From: Triatoma infestans
Lineage: Eukaryota; Arthropoda; Insecta; Hemiptera; Reduviidae
Reading direction: 5' to 3'
NCBI GenBank assembly: GCA_011037195.1
Contig: JAAEAF010000274.1
Location: forward strand, 335,328-399,327
Length of the DNA stretch: 64,000 nucleotides
The notes beneath the pieces are model-generated. The model did not search any database, was not told where the DNA came from, and saw nothing but the letters and a program-made list of their open reading frames with translations. Shown one piece after another: positions 42,101 through 47,477 of this stretch (the stretch's first letter is position 1; each line of letters starts with the position of its first letter). The position numbers and the translations under genes are program-made.

Positions 42101-44448
42101 CTCTGGTGCCGAAGATGAGCTAGCTCATCCTCTCCAGGTTGAGCTCCCTGAGGAATCCCAAAATCCTGGAAGGTTCTAGGGTAGGTATTTCCTCCTCCCC
42201 TATCTGGTAACGGCCCAGACTACTAAATCTTCTGAAGACGCGCGCAACAGTCACGTGAGGAGGTGGTATTGGAGTTTCCTCCATCTCTCCAAAGAATCTG
42301 CAATGCCATCTTCTAGGCCAAGCTTCCTCAGGTGTCCCCTAAGTCTGCAATGCTCCGTAAGGAATCCCGTAAGAATACGGATCCTATTCTTACTCAGACT
42401 GATGCAGGCCTTCGACCTTTCCTGGTTATAACCACCCAGATAGGACTTGGCCTGTTTCAGCCCCGGGATGGTGTTCCAGAGACGAGCTCTTTTCGCCACC
42501 TCCGCCTTCTTGATTTCTTCTATGAGTACTTGGTCACTGACTCCACAAAAGGGCTCCGGCCCAATGAGAGGAGATACAGCGGCTTCTTTTGCCAGGGTGC
42601 CGGCAATCTCATTACCTTCCACGCCGACATGTCCCGGCACCCAATATAGGGTAACTTTATTTCTTCTGCCTAGGTCATTAAGCTTACCTAGGCATTCCCA
42701 TACCATTTTAGAACTGATAACATGAGAACTGAGTGCTTTAATGCCCGCTTGACTATTGGGTAGGATAACTATCTCCTGATTCCGATATCCTCTGTCAAGG
42801 TTCATCTGAACGCACCTTCCAATAGCGTGAATTTCCGCCTGGAAGATGCTAGGAAACCTAGGCGCGAACACTCCTGCTTATTAAGGTATATTTTACACAA
42901 TTTACCTTAAGATTTCTGTAAAACTTAGCAAATAATTTTTTACAAAGATCACAATAGATAATTCTGAGTCTAATTGCTTAATGATATCTGTAAAGTAACA
43001 CGAAATATAAACCTATTATCTTAAACATTCCAAAAATAAAACAGAAAATGAATCGAGTAAAAAGTTAAAGCGACAATATACAACATACAAAATAAAATTA
43101 TATTTTACGATTTCTTTTCAAACTCAGAATTTTGGCAACATATTTAATTTTGATTAATATGGACGATAGAATTGTATAATAACTTAAAACAGCAACTTCA
43201 GAGGAGAAAGCGTAACTCCATTCCGCCCTCAAAAGCTACCTTAATTGAATTTTCCCGGAGAAATGTTTAAAAAAAAAAAGTTATAGTATTACTTCAGATT
43301 TTTAATATATCAAGTTTAAACAAAATCGTTGGAGCTTTTTACGATTTTCTCGTAAAAAAACGGAAAAATACTTCCGTTAATTATAACCGGTACTCTTCCG
43401 GTTGATAATTTCCAGTAGAAACTGTCGGATCCCACTGTGATACCCAAACGGTCAATGTTGAACTTTATGCGATTTTTGGTTTTTAAATTATTTTGTTTAT
43501 ACCACACATACATATTATAATATATATTATTATAATAACTAAATATTGGCACCCCCGGTTAATTACTGGAATGAAATATAATGCAAGCAAAGGTAAACCA
43601 GAATATTATAATCCATTCTATTAAATACACCTACTGCAATAAGACTTTCTGGGCAATACAGAACTGTTATGAGGGTTTAGACTGCTCTGAACTGTTGAAT
43701 ATTGCAAGGTATTTATTATATACGTAACGTCACCGACAAAGTTTCAAAACTAAGGTTAGTAATTTTTTTTTTTTCAACATTAATTAGAATTTAAATATCT
43801 TAACATATGGAAATTAGAATTAAGCACTGATCATAAGTTAAAAAAAAACTGGTATGTAAAATATATATAATTATCAAATTTTCTCATGGCCACCCCTCCC
43901 CCCAAAACCAGCAAAAGTTTAGTTTTTTTTTTTTAAACTGAATTTAAATTTCAGTATAAATCATGAAATAAGTCGAATTGAACGCCCGCTGGGGTTTTGT
44001 TTGTTTGTCTGAACTCGAAAAAAGTCTTCTAAATAACTATGCAGTGCCTAAAAAATTATGTGAACTCGAACCATCAAGTATTGCACTGGGAAATAATTTG
44101 ATGAGAATTTTTACATCAAAATTTGTATCCGAATTGTTTCACAACTTAAAGTTGTCGTTTTAGGCTAACAACTAAAAAATTTGTGTGCTCAATGAAAATT
44201 CGTTAACGTGGGCATACTGCTTTTACAATTATTGCGAGACACTTATAAATACCATATATTTTTATAAAGGTACATTTAAATGTAGTAGGATAAACTTGCA
44301 TGTTTTTACTAACCATATCTGATATCCTTATCGTTGGGTATATTGCCGTTAGGTTCTAAGCGATCCAGAAACTCGTCAGAGTAACCATTAAAAGGAAGCT
44401 TACCAGACGTTTTGGTCTTGCTTTCTTCAGGTTCATCCTTTGAGATCG
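9028..44448 (-). CDS. Eip63E: PFTAIRE cyclin-dependent kinase (Eip63E/CDK14 type), ten supported exons
   Basis: Serine/threonine kinase of the PFTAIRE CDK subfamily; family members bind cyclin Y, which recruits them to the plasma membrane, and act in development and Wnt signalling (known of the family). Exons in coding order: 44314-44448, 32005-32031, 20195-20421, 14385-14476, 12553-12727, 12250-12436, 11943-12157, 11612-11773, 10410-10500, 9028-9131. All junctions are AG/GT and phases agree throughout. Counting from a possible start in the upstream exon 47478-47650, the product is about 528 residues, close to the family size. Seen: glycine loop GEGSYATV (about 205-212), VALK lysine (227), the diagnostic PFTAIRE helix (238-244), HRDVKPQN (317-324), DFG (337-339), TLWYRPPD and GVGCIFLEM. 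No key residue is missing, so the gene looks functional. The true 5' end is not fixed. Confidence 0.95.
9728..9990. mobile_element. fold-back element, family 1, nested in a repeat
   Basis: Same family as 4935-5245: inverted arms about 9770-9840 and 9920-9983, spacer with AGACTTGCACAGAGCAAATT. It lies inside a dispersed repeat copy and so inserted later. The arms carry a hammerhead-like motif, intact on the minus strand and decayed on the plus strand. Confidence 0.7.
9795..9839 (-). ncRNA. hammerhead-ribozyme-like motif, intact core
   Basis: Minus strand: GCATC, CTGAAGA, stem II GGGC-GAAC-GCCC, GAAA leading into ACC-GGT (three-pair stem III with no loop), C, then GGTGACC whose GGTG pairs with CATC (one G.T). 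All conserved core positions are present. A loopless palindromic stem III implies that two molecules pair to make an active dimer, as known for small hammerheads of Penelope-like elements. The mirrored motif at 9921-9962 has TTGAATA and AAAA in place of the core boxes and should be dead. Confidence 0.7.
10410..10500 (-). CDS. Eip63E: Eip63E/CDK14 exon: end of kinase C-lobe
   Basis: Encodes [15 protein letters not shown]... and ...KKLYELPD. The [12 protein letters not shown] segment is the conserved C-lobe arginine motif near the end of CDK kinase domains, followed by the HKYF helix. Acceptor TTACAG at the 10501 side, donor GTAAGT at 10404-10409. Enters in phase 0 and leaves in phase 1, matching the terminal exon. 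Confidence 0.93.
10802..11170. mobile_element. solo LTR of an LTR retrotransposon
   Basis: A 369-base stretch begins TGTAACG and ends CGTTACA, the short inverted ends of an LTR, and is flanked by ATAT on both sides (possible 4-base target duplication, within TA repeats). It is richer in GC in its first 150 bases and contains AATAAA near 11068, as LTRs do. No internal retrotransposon ORF flanks it, so it is a solo LTR in the intron between kinase exons at 10500 and 11612. Gypsy or Pao family cannot be decided. Confidence 0.6.
11171..11397 (-). mobile_element. tRNA-derived SINE, copy 1
   Basis: Reads on the minus strand from GGGAAGGGAATAACTACG with A-box-like sequence, the B box GGGTTCGTAATC, a body with CTCACTGTCCGGTGATGG and GAAGGCTCCGGGCGCC, and ends TTAAATTAAA plus A tail. 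Directly abuts the solo LTR. Four other copies are in the window (17.9, 33.1, 45.7, 46.7 kb). Confidence 0.8.
11612..11773 (-). CDS. Eip63E: Eip63E/CDK14 exon: [11 protein letters not shown] segment
   Basis: Fifty-four codons, phase 0 at both ends. Encodes [19 protein letters not shown] and runs to ENMASSLLQ; this is the CDK insert (GTPxExTWxGV) that contacts regulatory partners. Acceptor TTCCAG at 11774-11779, donor GTAATT at 11606-11611. Confidence 0.95.
11943..12157 (-). CDS. Eip63E: Eip63E/CDK14 exon: activation loop and substrate site
   Basis: Completes the DFG glycine, then [46 protein letters not shown] and the CDK insert region ending DQLDKIFK. The activation segment has SHTYSHE as in PFTAIRE kinases rather than the classic T-loop threonine of CDK1/2. 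Acceptor TTTCAG, donor GTTTGC. Phase 1 in, 0 out. Confidence 0.96.
12250..12436 (-). CDS. Eip63E: Eip63E/CDK14 exon: catalytic loop (HRD) and DFG
   Basis: Begins [14 protein letters not shown], contains [14 protein letters not shown], catalytic [10 protein letters not shown] and metal-binding ADFG; the glycine codon is split by the donor GTTAGT at 12244-12249. Acceptor CTATAG. The HRDV (not HRDL) variant is conservative. No ATG-initiated ORF of useful length covers this exon, so it appears only when read as spliced sequence. Confidence 0.96.
12553..12727 (-). CDS. Eip63E: Eip63E/CDK14 exon: ATP lysine and PFTAIRE helix
   Basis: One base completes Asn, then [33 protein letters not shown] and [17 protein letters not shown]. 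It carries the ATP-anchoring lysine (VALK) and the subfamily-defining PFTAIRE cyclin-binding helix. Acceptor TTTTAG, donor GTAAGT at 12547-12552. This is the strongest evidence for the family assignment. Confidence 0.97.
12773..13365. other. intron sequence without recognised feature
   Basis: Part of the kinase intron between 12727 and 14385. Short ORFs of both strands here have no recognisable content. Confidence 0.5.
13366..14210 (+). pseudogene. non-LTR retrotransposon C-terminal relic
   Basis: Plus-strand frames show [30 protein letters not shown] continuing after a one-base shift as [16 protein letters not shown] (a CCHC-type motif typical of the end of LINE ORF2), and [31 protein letters not shown] near 14100-14190, which matches the conserved GARGT(I/V)P-type end of R2/R4/CR1-like ORFs. 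The intervening frames are shifted. ORFs of the minus strand here are shadows. Inactive fragment in a kinase intron. Confidence 0.65.
14385..14476 (-). CDS. Eip63E: Eip63E/CDK14 exon: start of kinase domain, glycine loop
   Basis: Encodes [16 protein letters not shown] then [14 protein letters not shown]; the glycine-rich nucleotide loop is intact and matches the PFTAIRE/PCTAIRE pattern [11 protein letters not shown]. Acceptor is an A-free tract ending TTTAG, donor GTATGT. Phase 0 in, 2 out. Confidence 0.95.
14477..16240. other. A/T-rich intron, no recognised feature
   Basis: Start of the 5.7-kb kinase intron between 14476 and 20195. No ORF, splice-like exon or repeat with clear identity. Confidence 0.5.
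16245..16553. mobile_element. fold-back element, family 2 (hammerhead-like arms)
   Basis: Inverted arms about 16245-16385 and 16425-16553 share AAATTTGGTGAGGAT, AACATTCAATTATG, CGTTTCGACAGAGTTT and AAGTCG.GAAGATGTGTGAGA. Each arm, read outward (left arm minus, right arm plus), gives GCC, TTGATAA, a GACAG...CTGTC stem, GAAACGT, T, GGC. This resembles a hammerhead with a loopless two-pair stem III (AC-GT), but the first box departs from CUGANGA at two sites, so activity is doubtful. Unrelated in sequence to family 1. Confidence 0.6.
16690..17550 (+). pseudogene. non-LTR retrotransposon 3' end: RNase H and CCHC tail
   Basis: The frame 16752-17033 encodes [16 protein letters not shown] (RNase H catalytic SDS), [19 protein letters not shown] (HxGxxGNExAD motif) and IGPEPFCG. 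Downstream, shifted frames give [23 protein letters not shown] and AHILCECAG (CCHC), and ARIRFLQLR, ending near 17452. The 3' end carries a short TCTAA-unit repeat (17520-17548). RNase H plus this zinc finger identifies an I/R1/LOA-type element, related to the copies at 42 and 61 kb but diverged. 5'-truncated and frameshifted. Confidence 0.85.
17560..17940. other. no recognised feature
   Basis: Intronic DNA between the LINE 3' end and a SINE; an ORF starting at 17847 runs into the SINE and is not a gene. Confidence 0.5.
17943..18175 (-). mobile_element. tRNA-derived SINE, copy 2
   Basis: Minus-strand SINE, well preserved: A-box TAGCTCAGTGGTTAGCG near 18150-18166, B box GGGTTCGAGTC near 18117, body with CTCACCGTTCAGTGATGG, internal GTTGTCTGTAGGGAG, GAAGGCTCCGGGCGCC, and a 3' A-rich end TTAAATTAAAG at 17950-17965. 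The A box and B box are those of a tRNA promoter for RNA polymerase III. Confidence 0.85.
18180..18885. other. no recognised feature
   Basis: Intronic; no gene or repeat identified. Confidence 0.5.
18890..19527. mobile_element. Ginger-like DNA transposon with long terminal inverted repeats
   Basis: A 638-base element with about 163-base terminal inverted repeats (18890-19052 and 19365-19527), roughly 90 percent or more identical by eye. It begins TGTTGGGCGCAAAG and ends with its inverse, and is flanked by TATA on both sides (4-base duplication). TGT...ACA ends and a 4-base duplication are features of Ginger-type (integrase-derived) transposons. The unique centre carries an ORF (19143-19364). 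No integrase is present, so it is non-autonomous. Confidence 0.75.
19143..19364 (+). CDS. small ORF inside the Ginger-like element
   Basis: Seventy-three codons; from the second Met: [65 protein letters not shown]. The pattern (an LT.xxF/YxELxxEIK helix, KRxxG, then YRxxxxY) resembles the N-terminal segment of Ginger-type integrases and their domesticated relatives (my comparison from memory, not a search). The ORF stops at the start of the right inverted repeat, consistent with a truncated transposase kept by an internal deletion. Whether it is translated is unknown. Confidence 0.45.
   Translation: MYTYPLSRMSVVNEAEFQLVLNAYMQKGDSNNNIFLLTPDNFTELLLEIKASLCKRRQGEPLYRWIFDALSYY
19528..20190. other. 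intron; GC-richer patch at 19910-20150
   Basis: The patch runs from TGTTAAC to TGTTACA with an AATAAA near 19936, loosely LTR-like, but no matching flanking duplication is visible, so I do not call an LTR. Rest unremarkable. Confidence 0.3.
20195..20421 (-). CDS. Eip63E: Eip63E/CDK14 exon: N-terminal basic regulatory region
   Basis: Seventy-five codons after a split Asp: [48 protein letters not shown] and [25 protein letters not shown] kinases have a Ser-rich, basic N-terminal region with 14-3-3-type sites before the kinase; [10 protein letters not shown] and KRFSAF are candidates of that kind (inference). Acceptor TTACAG, donor GTATGT; phase 1 in, 0 out, so it joins the kinase-start exon without a shift. 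Confidence 0.85.
20422..22330. other. A/T-rich intron, no recognised feature
   Basis: First part of the 11.6-kb intron between the exon at 20195-20421 and the microexon at 32005. ORFs at 20614-20878, 21577-21774 and 21962-22183 are low-complexity hydrophobic shadows. Confidence 0.5.
22360..22445 (-). mobile_element. single arm of fold-back family 1
   Basis: Carries the family-1 sequence TTTTCCGTGGTAGCCTGCTTC, then GTGGTCATCGACC and the hammerhead-like motif, ending after GGATGCGTTTTT. Unlike the copies at 5.0 and 9.8 kb no mirrored arm follows within 300 bases; an AGAGACATTTTCCG match at about 23910 might be a remnant of the other side. Confidence 0.6.
22394..22438 (-). ncRNA. hammerhead-ribozyme-like motif, fully canonical core
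   Basis: Minus strand: GCATC, CTGAAGA, stem II GGGC-GAAC-GCCC, GAAA with ACC-GGT as stem III, C, GATGACC. Stem I CATC/GATG is four perfect pairs directly next to the core; CUGANGA, GAA and the U-H cleavage dinucleotide are all right. Best-preserved of the copies. Stem III without a loop means activity would need two strands together. Confidence 0.72.
23120..23860 (+). repeat. dispersed CTTCCGG-family repeat, long copy
   Basis: Starts near GATGGTGGTGGTGGGGAA, includes AAGAGTGCGCCAATAACA, CACTTCCAATTAACCGAC, CCTTCCGGTTGATGGATTT, an AC-rich tract at 23690-23718, GGGACCTCAAAAACA and ends about AAACTTCCTCAATACTTC. It gives the fullest view of the unit, about 740 bases. Confidence 0.6.
24420..25245 (-). 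pseudogene. Jockey-like reverse transcriptase C-terminal half
   Basis: Minus strand, 5'-truncated. Near 25225 the frame reads [16 protein letters not shown] (RT motif A region), then [69 protein letters not shown] and [15 protein letters not shown] (24653-24943), and after stops [10 protein letters not shown] and [11 protein letters not shown] near 24470, the typical end of Jockey ORF2. Order and content fit a Jockey-clade element with no RNase H. Stops near 25030 and 24653 make it inactive. Confidence 0.85.
25246..27860. other. intron without recognised gene
   Basis: A/T rich. A segment of about 100 bases (26063-26163) recurs at 30671-30770. The stretch 26930-27480 is somewhat GC richer but I see no readable domain there. 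Confidence 0.45.
27862..28650 (+). pseudogene. decayed mariner transposase
   Basis: Plus-strand frames, interrupted by shifts and stops: [18 protein letters not shown] (DNA-binding helix region, about 27940-28000), [24 protein letters not shown] (first catalytic Asp region, ...TxDExW changed to VGEAW), [16 protein letters not shown] (second catalytic Asp intact, about 28345-28400), VVPQAPYYQ (normally YSPDLAPxD). Of the mariner irritans/mellifera type judging by FHQDNAPxHxA (inference). A different subfamily from the intact copy at 35.7 kb. The 204-residue minus-strand ORF over this region is antisense noise. Confidence 0.8.
28690..30115. other. A/T-rich intron, no recognised feature
   Basis: No gene, repeat or exon identified. 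Confidence 0.5.
30118..30505 (+). repeat. dispersed CTTCCGG-family repeat with (AC)n
   Basis: Contains GTAGTCATTTTCGAAAAG, GTTGATGGATTTTGG, an AC tract at 30326-30349, GGGGACCTCCACAACATG, and the end CATTTCTTCCTCTTACTG. The AC tract occupies the same position in other copies. Confidence 0.6.
30780..31145 (+). other. pyrimidine-rich stretch ending in a consensus splice donor
   Basis: Less A/T rich than its flanks, with many CTTC and CTT runs, ending CACTAG/GTAAGT at 31143-31144, a textbook donor. No convincing reading frame. Could be a noncoding first exon of a plus-strand transcript nested in the kinase intron, or part of a mobile element. Confidence 0.25.
31690..31850 (+). repeat. fragment of the dispersed CTTCCGG-family repeat
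   Basis: AATTTAGTGTAAAAACTCAATTTTG then AAATCTAACAATATTACG matches the 3' part of the family (AAAACTCAATTTTGAAAATCTGACAAGATCGC in the 10.3-kb copy is its best relative). The ORF at 31199-31675 before it is unrecognised. Confidence 0.4.
32005..32031 (-). CDS. Eip63E: Eip63E/CDK14 27-base microexon
   Basis: Acceptor TTTGCAG and donor GTGAGT flank 27 bases encoding (D)KLKRSGTI(D). Phase 1 on both sides matches the exon 44314-44448 upstream and 20195-20421 downstream; skipping it would keep frame, so it could be an optional cassette. Found by following phase and splice signals, since it is too short for ORF calling. It sits about 11.6 kb and 12.3 kb from its neighbours. Confidence 0.7.
32032..33105. 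other. A/T-rich intron, no recognised feature
   Basis: First part of the intron upstream of the microexon. Contains a run of TAGTTAGATA-like units near 32985-33045. Confidence 0.45.
33107..33222 (+). mobile_element. tRNA-derived SINE, copy 3, 5'-truncated
   Basis: Only the 3' body is present: GAGCCTGTACAGCTCACTG, CGGTGATGGACAGTGCTG, GAAAACACTGTCCGGAGAC, GAAGGCTCCGGGCGCCAATG. No A or B box, as expected from a truncated insertion. Confidence 0.75.
33223..34880. other. A/T-rich intron, no recognised feature
   Basis: No gene or repeat identified. Confidence 0.5.
34880..35330. other. GC-richer island in a long intron, unrecognised
   Basis: About 450 bases of balanced composition between very A/T-rich flanks. 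It is open on both strands (110 codons plus from 34929, 72 codons minus from 35233), but neither translation has a motif I recognise and the double openness argues against coding. It contains AATTAATTAAACTATTAATCC, a cluster of TAAT homeodomain-type cores. Candidates: intronic enhancer, unknown exon, or old mobile element. Confidence 0.3.
35671..36967 (+). mobile_element. full-length mariner transposon with perfect terminal repeats
   Basis: A 1297-base element flanked by the TA target duplication (35669-35670, 36968-36969). The terminal inverted repeats, beginning CGAGGTGTGTAAATTAAG, are identical over about 34 bases. The single ORF inside encodes a complete transposase. Perfect repeats and an open ORF indicate a recent insertion. 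It sits in the 12.3-kb kinase intron between the microexon and the exon at 44314, in a dispersed repeat. Confidence 0.96.
35861..36907 (+). CDS. mariner transposase, apparently intact
   Basis: 348 residues, the usual mariner length. It excises and integrates the element at TA sites by a cut-and-paste mechanism, acting in the nucleus. Domains: N-terminal paired helix-turn-helix DNA-binding region (about 1-115; [36 protein letters not shown]), linker, and DDE catalytic domain. Catalytic triad: first Asp in [12 protein letters not shown] (about 150), second in [10 protein letters not shown] (about 245), third in [17 protein letters not shown], 34 residues after the second: the D,D34D signature of mariner. 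Start chosen at the Met of [10 protein letters not shown]; the alternative ATG at 35865 is out of frame. No stop or frameshift, so it may be active. Confidence 0.96.
   Translation: MSDINYEQRCAIRFCFRLGHSATETFEKLCQAYGDHVLSRAQVFRWFKSFAEGRESIEDEPRRTDENVCKIRDLVPSDRRLTVRMIGEELNLTHTTVHQILTNELGMRKICAKMVPKNLSQEQKDIRKERSLDFLGALENDPNFLERVITGDESWVFEYDQETKRQSMLRVAHFNLSKAKKCKNEQVKNQCMLICFFDSQGIVHKEFVPQCQMVNQHFYREVLERLRKRVMRVRPNIKNKWVLHHDNAPCHTAISINEYLASNNIPVAPQPPYSPDLSPCDFFLFPKLKNHLKGRHFGTLENIQTAVTDQLKSIPVSEFQHCYDEWKNRLQRCVASQGSYFEGDNVEL
37900..38500. other. A/T-rich intron, no recognised feature
   Basis: Low-complexity A/T DNA with an A run at 38311-38324. Confidence 0.5.
38530..39215 (+). pseudogene. 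non-LTR retrotransposon ORF2 C-terminal fragment
   Basis: The plus frame from 38549 reads [37 protein letters not shown] and [17 protein letters not shown], shifts, then [18 protein letters not shown] and, from about 38886, [51 protein letters not shown] (CCHC finger) and ends near 39213. TPNYxLYxExxxYP(I/L)xxHxxxxxxKY followed by a CxxC...HxxxC finger is a recurring post-RT region of LINE-type elements. One frameshift separates two long open parts, so it is relatively young but 5'-truncated. Not the same family as the RNase H elements. Confidence 0.65.
39475..40400 (-). repeat. dispersed CTTCCGG-family repeat, inverted copy
   Basis: Starts with a hairpin CCTCTTACT-CCT-AGTAAGAGG at 39468-39488 and TTTTCACCGGAAATATCCG, then a GT-rich tract (39585-39640), CTCAACCGGAAGT and two similar blocks with AAAATGGCTCCGACGATTTT (39808 and 40108). 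The same terminal sequence recurs at 63903-64000. The internal block is duplicated with a period of about 300 bases. Confidence 0.65.
40400..42020. other. A/T-rich intron; (TTA)n at 40611-40641
   Basis: A TTA microsatellite at 40611-40641; nothing else recognised. Confidence 0.45.
42038..42877 (-). pseudogene. 5'-truncated non-LTR element: RNase H and CCHC end, with target duplication
   Basis: Minus strand. From 42871 the frame reads [18 protein letters not shown] (RNase H AExxAI), [16 protein letters not shown] (SDS changed to PNS), [63 protein letters not shown], then a deletion around the zinc finger. It ends in a T run (A tail) at 42036-42056. A 12-base duplication TTATTAAGGTAT flanks it at 42026-42037 and 42878-42889, proving insertion by target-primed reverse transcription. 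Catalytic Asp loss makes it dead. Confidence 0.88.
43080..43560 (+). repeat. dispersed CTTCCGG-family repeat
   Basis: Contains AACTCAGAATTTTGGCAAC, ATTTTCCCGGAGAAATG, TTACGATTTTCTCGTAAA, TCTTCCGGTTGATAATTT, CGGATCCCACTGTGATACCC. Close to the copy at 63.5-63.9 kb. Confidence 0.6.
44314..44448 (-). CDS. Eip63E: Eip63E/CDK14 N-terminal exon
   Basis: After a split first codon the exon reads [44 protein letters not shown], ending with one base of the next codon. Acceptor GTTACAG with a long T tract, donor GTTAGT. Open in only this frame and GC-richer than its surroundings. The sequence is hydrophilic and probably disordered, typical for the region upstream of this kinase, but it has no motif I recognise. 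Assignment to this gene rests on strand, phase and position. Confidence 0.7.
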
Positions 44449-45470
44449 CTGTAACAAAAAAAAATTAACATATTATTATACAATAAATAAAAGTGAACAG
44501 AATTTTTAAACATTAATAAAAATAGTCAGCGCTAATAAACTAAGGTGTCGATGCGCAAAAAGAAATAATAATGATAATAATAATAATAATAATAATAATA
44601 AAATAGTGTTAAAATCTGATGTGAAATCCTCAGACAATTTTCTCTTAATCCAGTTCCCAAAATTGTAATTGACAAATATTATATTTGTATACCGAAATTC
44701 GTCAGTGTTTTTATGGAGAAAACCAGGAAAACTAAAAAAAAACTGTTCAGGAAAACGCACCTTCGGTTTTTATTAATTTTCTTGAAATTCGGAATTGTAG
44801 CATTTATTTATTTCTAATTAATTTTGTATAGATGTTAAGAACTGTATAATCAATTATGATAGCACTTTGGTGAAAAACATTTTGCCACGACTACAATACT
44901 ACCTATTACTGGAGTAAGAGAAAGTAAACATTTATATAAAATAATAAATGTAATGTTAAGGTGAATGTTATACTGTCTTAAAAAATTCATAAATAAAAGA
45001 AAATTCATAAATTTTGTTTATATAAATTTGCGCATTATAGAATGCGTTGTCATCAAAATTGAACAAACAGACAATATTGAAGTAAGTTGGGGAACTGACC
45101 AAACAGATCTTATTACTAAGGAACGTTATTGTTGTACAAATATGGTGGACAATATTATATACTTCTTGCTGACAAGGCAAATAAAATCTGTTATGTTATC
45201 TAGATTCTATAATAAAATTATTATAAAAGAACATATGGTACTTGAAATTCAAACAAGTATCTTGTGATCAATTTCTATATTCTTCACGTTTTATTCCATT
45301 TTTTTATATTTAATTTTAATCAATTATTCAGATTTCCCAATGATATTTCAGTGTGAAATACTCATACGATTTTTTCATTCTGCAATCCATGTGATTTTCT
45401 TAAACTTGTAAACTTGGAATGTTTAATAAATGTTTAGTTGTCTTCAACAACATTATGAGATTAACATTTT
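44449..45470. other. intron with a partial repeat; (AAT)n at 44566-44601
   Basis: An AAT/ATA microsatellite (about 44566-44601) and a fragment of the CTTCCGG-family (44740-44930, TTTTCTTGAAATTCGGAATTG). ORFs at 44965-45267 are A/T shadows. Confidence 0.45.
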
Positions 45471-45474
45471 AGAG

Positions 45475-46290
45475 ATTAACCCCCCCCCCTCCACAGATTC
45501 CAGAAAATACAAAAAAAAAAAAACCTGTCAGTAAATTCACACTTGCGATCAACGATCTTTTTAAACCTAAAATTTTGGAAACATTCAACTCTCGTTGACA
45601 CGGTATTCTGAAAAGGCCTTTTATAGTAGAAACCGTCATATTTTCACAAGAACCTCTCAAACATCAATTTTTCCAGAAAAAAGTTAAAAATAAATGTGTG
45701 TGTATGTGGTGTATATAATTTTTTAAGATGCTTCTTTAATCATTAGGGTCCAGAGCACGCCAGGACTACTTTCGTTTCAGACAACACTGAGCTGCAGAGA
45801 AAGGCTCCTACTAGGAAGAGAAAAACTCAGGGCAGCCACTAAGGAATCAAACCCGGAACCTTCTACGTTCCATGTCCATGCGCCCTACTTCTAACTAGAG
45901 CTAATCTCTTCCCTAAATACAAATGAAAGTCTTTAGGACTTTTTTTTTTCGAAAAAAGTCGCAGTATGCTGTAAATCCATTCGTTGAAAGAATACTTAGA
46001 TAAAGAATTCCGACCGAAACTATGCTGTTGGCATTCCTGGTTGAGAGCCGCACGAATTATGTTTGAACCTCCAATAGCGTTTCGTTTTTGAGTTATGCTA
46101 TAGTCATGCATACGCACACTCACATAATTTTCTAATAACCGCGATTTAGTTGCTTACAACTAGTAATGGAATGTAAAAATGATTACTTTCAAATTAAGAG
46201 AAGTTTTATAGAAAGAGTTATTTACTGTTTATTGTTAGTTTTCTTACAGCAATAAGACGAAGCATTGCAATCGTGCCAATTTTCAAATTG
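45475..46290 (+). repeat. dispersed repeat copy interrupted by a SINE
   Basis: Pieces of the CTTCCGG family at 45475-45680 (ACTTGCGATCAACGAT, TTTCACAAGAACCTCTC) and about 45940-46290 (GACCGAAACTATGCTG, ACCTCCAATAGCGTTTCG, TTTTTGAGTTATGC, AGCATTGCAATCGTGCC), separated by SINE copy 4. Confidence 0.5.
45722..45915 (-). mobile_element. tRNA-derived SINE, copy 4, diverged
   Basis: Minus strand; B box GGGTTTGATTCC near 45848, a body with GCCCTGAGTTTTTCTCTTCC, AGGAGCCTTTCTCTGCAGC. Much more diverged than the other copies, so older or a separate subfamily. Confidence 0.6.
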
Positions 46291-46682
46291 CATTTCACTT
46301 AGCCTGTGTCCCTTAGTAAAAAACAATTGTTTAAAAATCAGCGGCTAAAGTCCAACTTTTTCTCACTTGAGATTTGTACACTAGTTTCTCTCACTAGTGG
46401 GTAAAACTAACATTATTCGCCTCAAATTAGCCCGATATCAAGCGGCAATACACGAAAACAAGATCAAAACAAATCCTAGAGACAGCGGATTTAAGGTTAT
46501 ACCAAACGGAATAGGTTATAAAGAGAGAAGGAGTATTTGACTTGATTAAATTTGTATTGACTCAGTATTTACATGTTTTCACAATTTTTTATATTCATAT
46601 AAATTAGGAACCAATTTAATACGATTGCAAAAAAAATCTAATATTTAACTATAGAGAAAAGTTCTTTACAACTCTCGTTCAT

Positions 46683-46910
46683 AGGGAAGAGAAATAGCTA
46701 AATGGTTAGCGTACTGGATTCCCACGCGGAGGACTCGGGTTCGAGTACAGCTGTGCTGCCTTAGATTTTTTTCTTCCTAGGAGCCACTATAGCTCACTGT
46801 CTGGAGATGGACAGTGTTGTCTGTAACGAGAGACCGGCAGTGCACTGAGAAGGCTCCGGGCCCCATTGACCATAGATGTTGACGCGCCTTGAATTAAAAA
46901 AAAAAAATTC
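46683..46910 (+). mobile_element. tRNA-derived SINE, copy 5
   Basis: Plus strand: GGGAAGAGAAATAGCTAAATGG (A box TAGCTAAATGG at 46696-46706), B box GGGTTCGAGTAC at 46737-46748, TAGATTTTTTTCTTCC linker, GCTCACTGTCTGGAGATGG, GAGACCGGCAGTGCACTG, GAAGGCTCCGGGCCCC, GATGTTGACGCGCC, TTGAATTAAA plus A tail to about 46908. Clearest full-length copy. Confidence 0.88.
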
Positions 46911-47477
46911 TCGTTCAGTTGTTACACTCACTAGCGATCGTGTGGGCAAATCTGAAACTCGAGCATGTAAAATTTTTCTCTTGTCAAATAAATAACTATT
47001 AGTGCATAGTCTATATAAATAATTAAATTGCATTAATTTTGTTATCAATATTTTCATTCATGGATACAGGTATATAAAGTAGTAATAATATTATGAAAGT
47101 AATAGCCTCTAATGACCAAAAGGCTGATGCGCAAAATTAATAATATCATTAGTAACACCATTAGAAATAGGCACAATAAAAACAGTGTAAAATATAACTT
47201 TTCAGTAATTAAGTAGGGTGATATATTTTGGCCATCTCACAAATTAATTTCCAACTTAATTTTAGTATTTAATAGATTTATTATTGGGTTATATAAGTTT
47301 GTTGAACGATTTTGGCTGAACTAGAAATGAGAAGAGAAATTTATCAACTGTGGTGCTTGGAGGATAGGGAGGGAGTAAGCGATGTAAAGTGAAGATTTAA
47401 ACGGGGGTGATGATATGGGGTTTTAACTTGGGTATGCCAGCCGACGACTGGGGGTAATTACCAGGTAAGAGGTGTAC
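46911..47477. other. no recognised feature
   Basis: A/T-rich DNA between SINE copy 5 and the candidate exon at 47478. Confidence 0.45.

Noticed and set aside
46690..46760. Possible tRNA gene (A and B boxes)
   Set aside because: The downstream body, A tail and dispersed copies show a SINE; no cloverleaf with acceptor stem could be drawn.
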